Shown here one piece after another: positions 6,028-6,863 of a stretch of DNA of 6,863 bases. The stretch comes from CADCTM01 sp049671305. Its GTDB lineage: Bacteria; Cyanobacteriota; Cyanobacteriia; Cyanobacteriales; Coleofasciculaceae. Numbering within the stretch: the first letter of the stretch is position 1; each line of letters opens with the position of its first letter. Below the pieces are notes generated by a model. It worked only from the letters and a program-made list of their open reading frames with translations, was not told where the DNA came from and made no database searches. Where the stretch lies: NCBI GenBank assembly GCA_049671305.1, contig JBATUR010000070.1, forward strand, positions 1 through 6,863, in the 5' to 3' direction. The position numbers and the translations under genes are program-made.

Positions 6028-6863
6028 ATGAATAGCAATTCTAATCAGCCGAAAGCTTATGATATTGTTCTAGGTGGTCAATCATCAACTCCAATGAATG
6101 GTGCAGTTTTGGGTGGGTTGCCAGGAGTCAAGCGACGCTTGAATAATTCCAGGAATAGTCCCCACCTTATTGAACAACGAATCAATGCCCTTAAAGAGGC
6201 TTTAAACTATGGTAAATCGGGCTTATCTTTGGTGATTGAAGCATTAAATGATAAGTCCTGGCGGTTACAAAGAACCGCATATTTGTTACTTGAGAAGAAT
6301 CAGGAATCAACTGTTATTGAGGCGTTACAGGAGTATAATCCCTATCAATTTTTCCAGTATCTCTACAAATATTCAACTGGAAAATCTACAACATATGCGA
6401 TCGCATTTACTCCCGATAATCAGATCATGATTAGTGGTGGAAATGACCGCATCATCACCCTTCGCCATCTAAAAACTGGCAAAATTATCCGTACTTTTAA
6501 TAAACATTCTGGCTCAATTTATTCATTATGTTTGAGTCTTGATGGACAAACTTTGATTAGTGGAAGTCGTGATACAACACTAAAAATTTGGCATTTACAC
6601 AACATAGATACATACAAATCTAATTCTATTAATCGCCTAATTGGTGATGGATTGATAGATACGCTTACTGGACATTCTGCCTCGATTAATGCTGTCACAA
6701 TTACACCGAATGGGCAAATAATTGCTAGTGGAAGTGAGGATAATACTCTCAAACTGTGGGATTTAAATAGTGGAGAATGCCTTGCTACTTTAGTAGGACA
6801 TGAAGCAGGAGTAAGGACGGTTGCAATTAGTCCTGATGGGCAGTTATTAGTTAGTGGTAGTGC
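6028..6863 (+). CDS. WD40 repeat protein with HEAT-like N-terminal module (partial)
   Basis: The open frame runs from ATG 6028 off the window end (278 codons visible, no stop). An N-terminal segment (9-38: KAYDIVLGGQ... GAVLGGLPGVKRRL) is followed by a helical, HEAT-like stretch (about 47-111: INALKEALNYG, LVIEAL, WRLQRTAYLLL, EYNPYQFF). I recall this module at the start of several cyanobacterial repeat proteins, fused to different repeats. WD40 blades follow. Blade 1 (about 118-157) has LRHL in place of the W-D. Blade 2 (158-213) has ISGSRDTTLKIW ending at W188 plus an insertion of about 15-20 residues (191-211). Blade 3 (214-255) is canonical, with GH, ASGSEDNTLKLWD (W244-D245). Blade 4 is cut off at SGS. 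WD40 propellers are protein-interaction scaffolds, and no catalytic domain is visible here. The gene lies 81 bp after the hsp70-like gene on the same strand. No Shine-Dalgarno is seen, and the start was chosen because the conserved module begins right after it. Confidence 0.92.
   Translation, partial: MNSNSNQPKAYDIVLGGQSSTPMNGAVLGGLPGVKRRLNNSRNSPHLIEQRINALKEALNYGKSGLSLVIEALNDKSWRLQRTAYLLLEKNQESTVIEALQEYNPYQFFQYLYKYSTGKSTTYAIAFTPDNQIMISGGNDRIITLRHLKTGKIIRTFNKHSGSIYSLCLSLDGQTLISGSRDTTLKIWHLHNIDTYKSNSINRLIGDGLIDTLTGHSASINAVTITPNGQIIASGSEDNTLKLWDLNSGECLATLVGHEAGVRTVAISPDGQLLVSGS

Noticed and set aside
6248..6430. 60-aa + frame inside the WD40 gene
   Set aside because: It lies in the alternative frame of the HEAT-like/WD40 coding region, which is open through the window end and matches known repeats.
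1..6863. CRISPR array, tRNA/rRNA genes, insertion sequences, short tandem heptamer repeats
   Set aside because: I saw no regularly spaced repeats, no tRNA- or rRNA-like stretches, no transposase frame with terminal inverted repeats, and no tandem heptamers.

Overview
The window is cyanobacterial chromosome. It carries an atpB–atpC (β–ε) pair of photosynthetic type, the cyanobacterial/plastid ribosomal protein PSRP-3 (Ycf65), a HAD hydrolase of a type I associate with cyanobacteria, and six copies of the HIP1 octamer GCGATCGC (starts 1530, 1822, 3277, 4276, 5926, 6397). The WD40, Hsp70-like and GrpE-like accessory genes suggest a large-genome, probably filamentous species. The genus cannot be resolved from the sequence alone.

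Layout. Positions 114-2058 (+) hold the F1-ATPase β and ε genes. A perfect 9-bp inverted repeat lies between them, and a hairpin that looks like a bidirectional terminator follows (2146-2185). PSRP-3 (2505-2208, -) converges on that hairpin and appears to start at a TTG. A 133-bp divergent spacer (2508-2640) holds a good sigma-70-type promoter for the next gene and a candidate NtcA box. A HAD-superfamily IA hydrolase with a GTG start fills 2641-3450 (+).

From 3537 on, all genes are on the + strand and closely spaced: a 69-aa DUF2997-type protein, a 192-aa membrane-anchored GrpE-like protein (12 bp later), a 525-aa Hsp70 family protein that lacks the C-terminal helical lid (31 bp later), and, after 81 bp, the start of a WD40 repeat protein with a HEAT-like N-terminal module that runs off the window. 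This part is AT-richer by eye than the atp part.

The first half is housekeeping: energy conversion, translation and a phosphatase-like enzyme. The second half looks like a small dedicated chaperone module. A divergent Hsp70 is paired with its own nucleotide-exchange-factor-like partner at the membrane, and a WD40 scaffold follows on the same strand. No J-domain protein is visible here. The module is the most interesting part of the window, and its function is unknown to me.
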